Of a stretch of 5,970 bases of DNA, positions 5,955 to 5,970 are shown one piece after another. Position numbers and translations under genes: made by a program. The stretch covers positions 1 to 5,970 of the forward strand of contig JAGGSD010000121.1 of assembly GCA_021159265.1 (NCBI GenBank), written 5' to 3'. A model generated the notes under the pieces. The model made no database searches. It was given only the letters and a program-made list of their open reading frames with translations, and was not told the origin of the DNA. This stretch comes from Syntrophobacterales bacterium (GTDB lineage: Bacteria > Desulfobacterota > Syntrophia > Syntrophales > UBA6807). How positions within the stretch are numbered: position 1 is the first letter of the stretch; every line of letters begins with the position of its first letter.

Positions 5955-5970
5955 AAAGTAACTTTTACAA

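Overview
The window looks like a chromosomal piece of an anaerobic or marine/sediment-type bacterium, most likely Desulfobacterota (the former Deltaproteobacteria, for example a Syntrophobacterales- or Desulfobacterales-like lineage). This is inferred from the gene mix: a fused TAXI-type TRAP permease with a universal stress protein, a DUF1566 secreted protein, a class III aminotransferase and a beta-keto acid cleavage enzyme. Intergenic arrays of short 7-base repeats point the same way. The lineage call is inference, because no marker gene is present.

Layout: positions 1-185 hold the possible last codons of an upstream gene, a structured repeat-like segment and a short heptanucleotide repeat run. 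On the + strand there follow a TRAP transporter 4TM/12TM fused permease (186-2264), a UspA-type ATP-binding universal stress protein (2287-2796), a small exported Lcl/DUF1566-domain protein (2892-3368) and a PLP-dependent class III aminotransferase (3426-4772). The permease and stress protein are 22 nt apart and probably co-transcribed. The next two genes lie 95 and 57 nt apart and could belong to the same transcript. A 277-nt convergent intergenic region (4773-5049) is almost entirely repeats: a small GC hairpin, two opposed 7-bp-period arrays with a perfect 24-bp inverted repeat, and a GC-rich tetramer-like block. On the - strand, a BKACE (DUF849/Kce-family) enzyme occupies 5901-5050, with a TATAAT box and a dyad directly upstream of it.

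How the genes may work together (inference): the TRAP system imports an organic acid or amino-acid-like solute, with the adjacent Usp as a possible ATP-sensing regulator, as TeaD is for TeaABC. The aminotransferase could convert an amino compound into an oxo compound, and the BKACE could cleave a beta-keto acid with acetyl-CoA to acetoacetate plus an acyl-CoA. This would suit catabolism of a beta-amino acid, but the two enzyme genes are convergent, not one operon, and no substrate can be read from the sequence.

No RNA gene, CRISPR array, insertion sequence or transposase was seen. The least explained feature is the recurring heptanucleotide repeat family in three intergenic regions.
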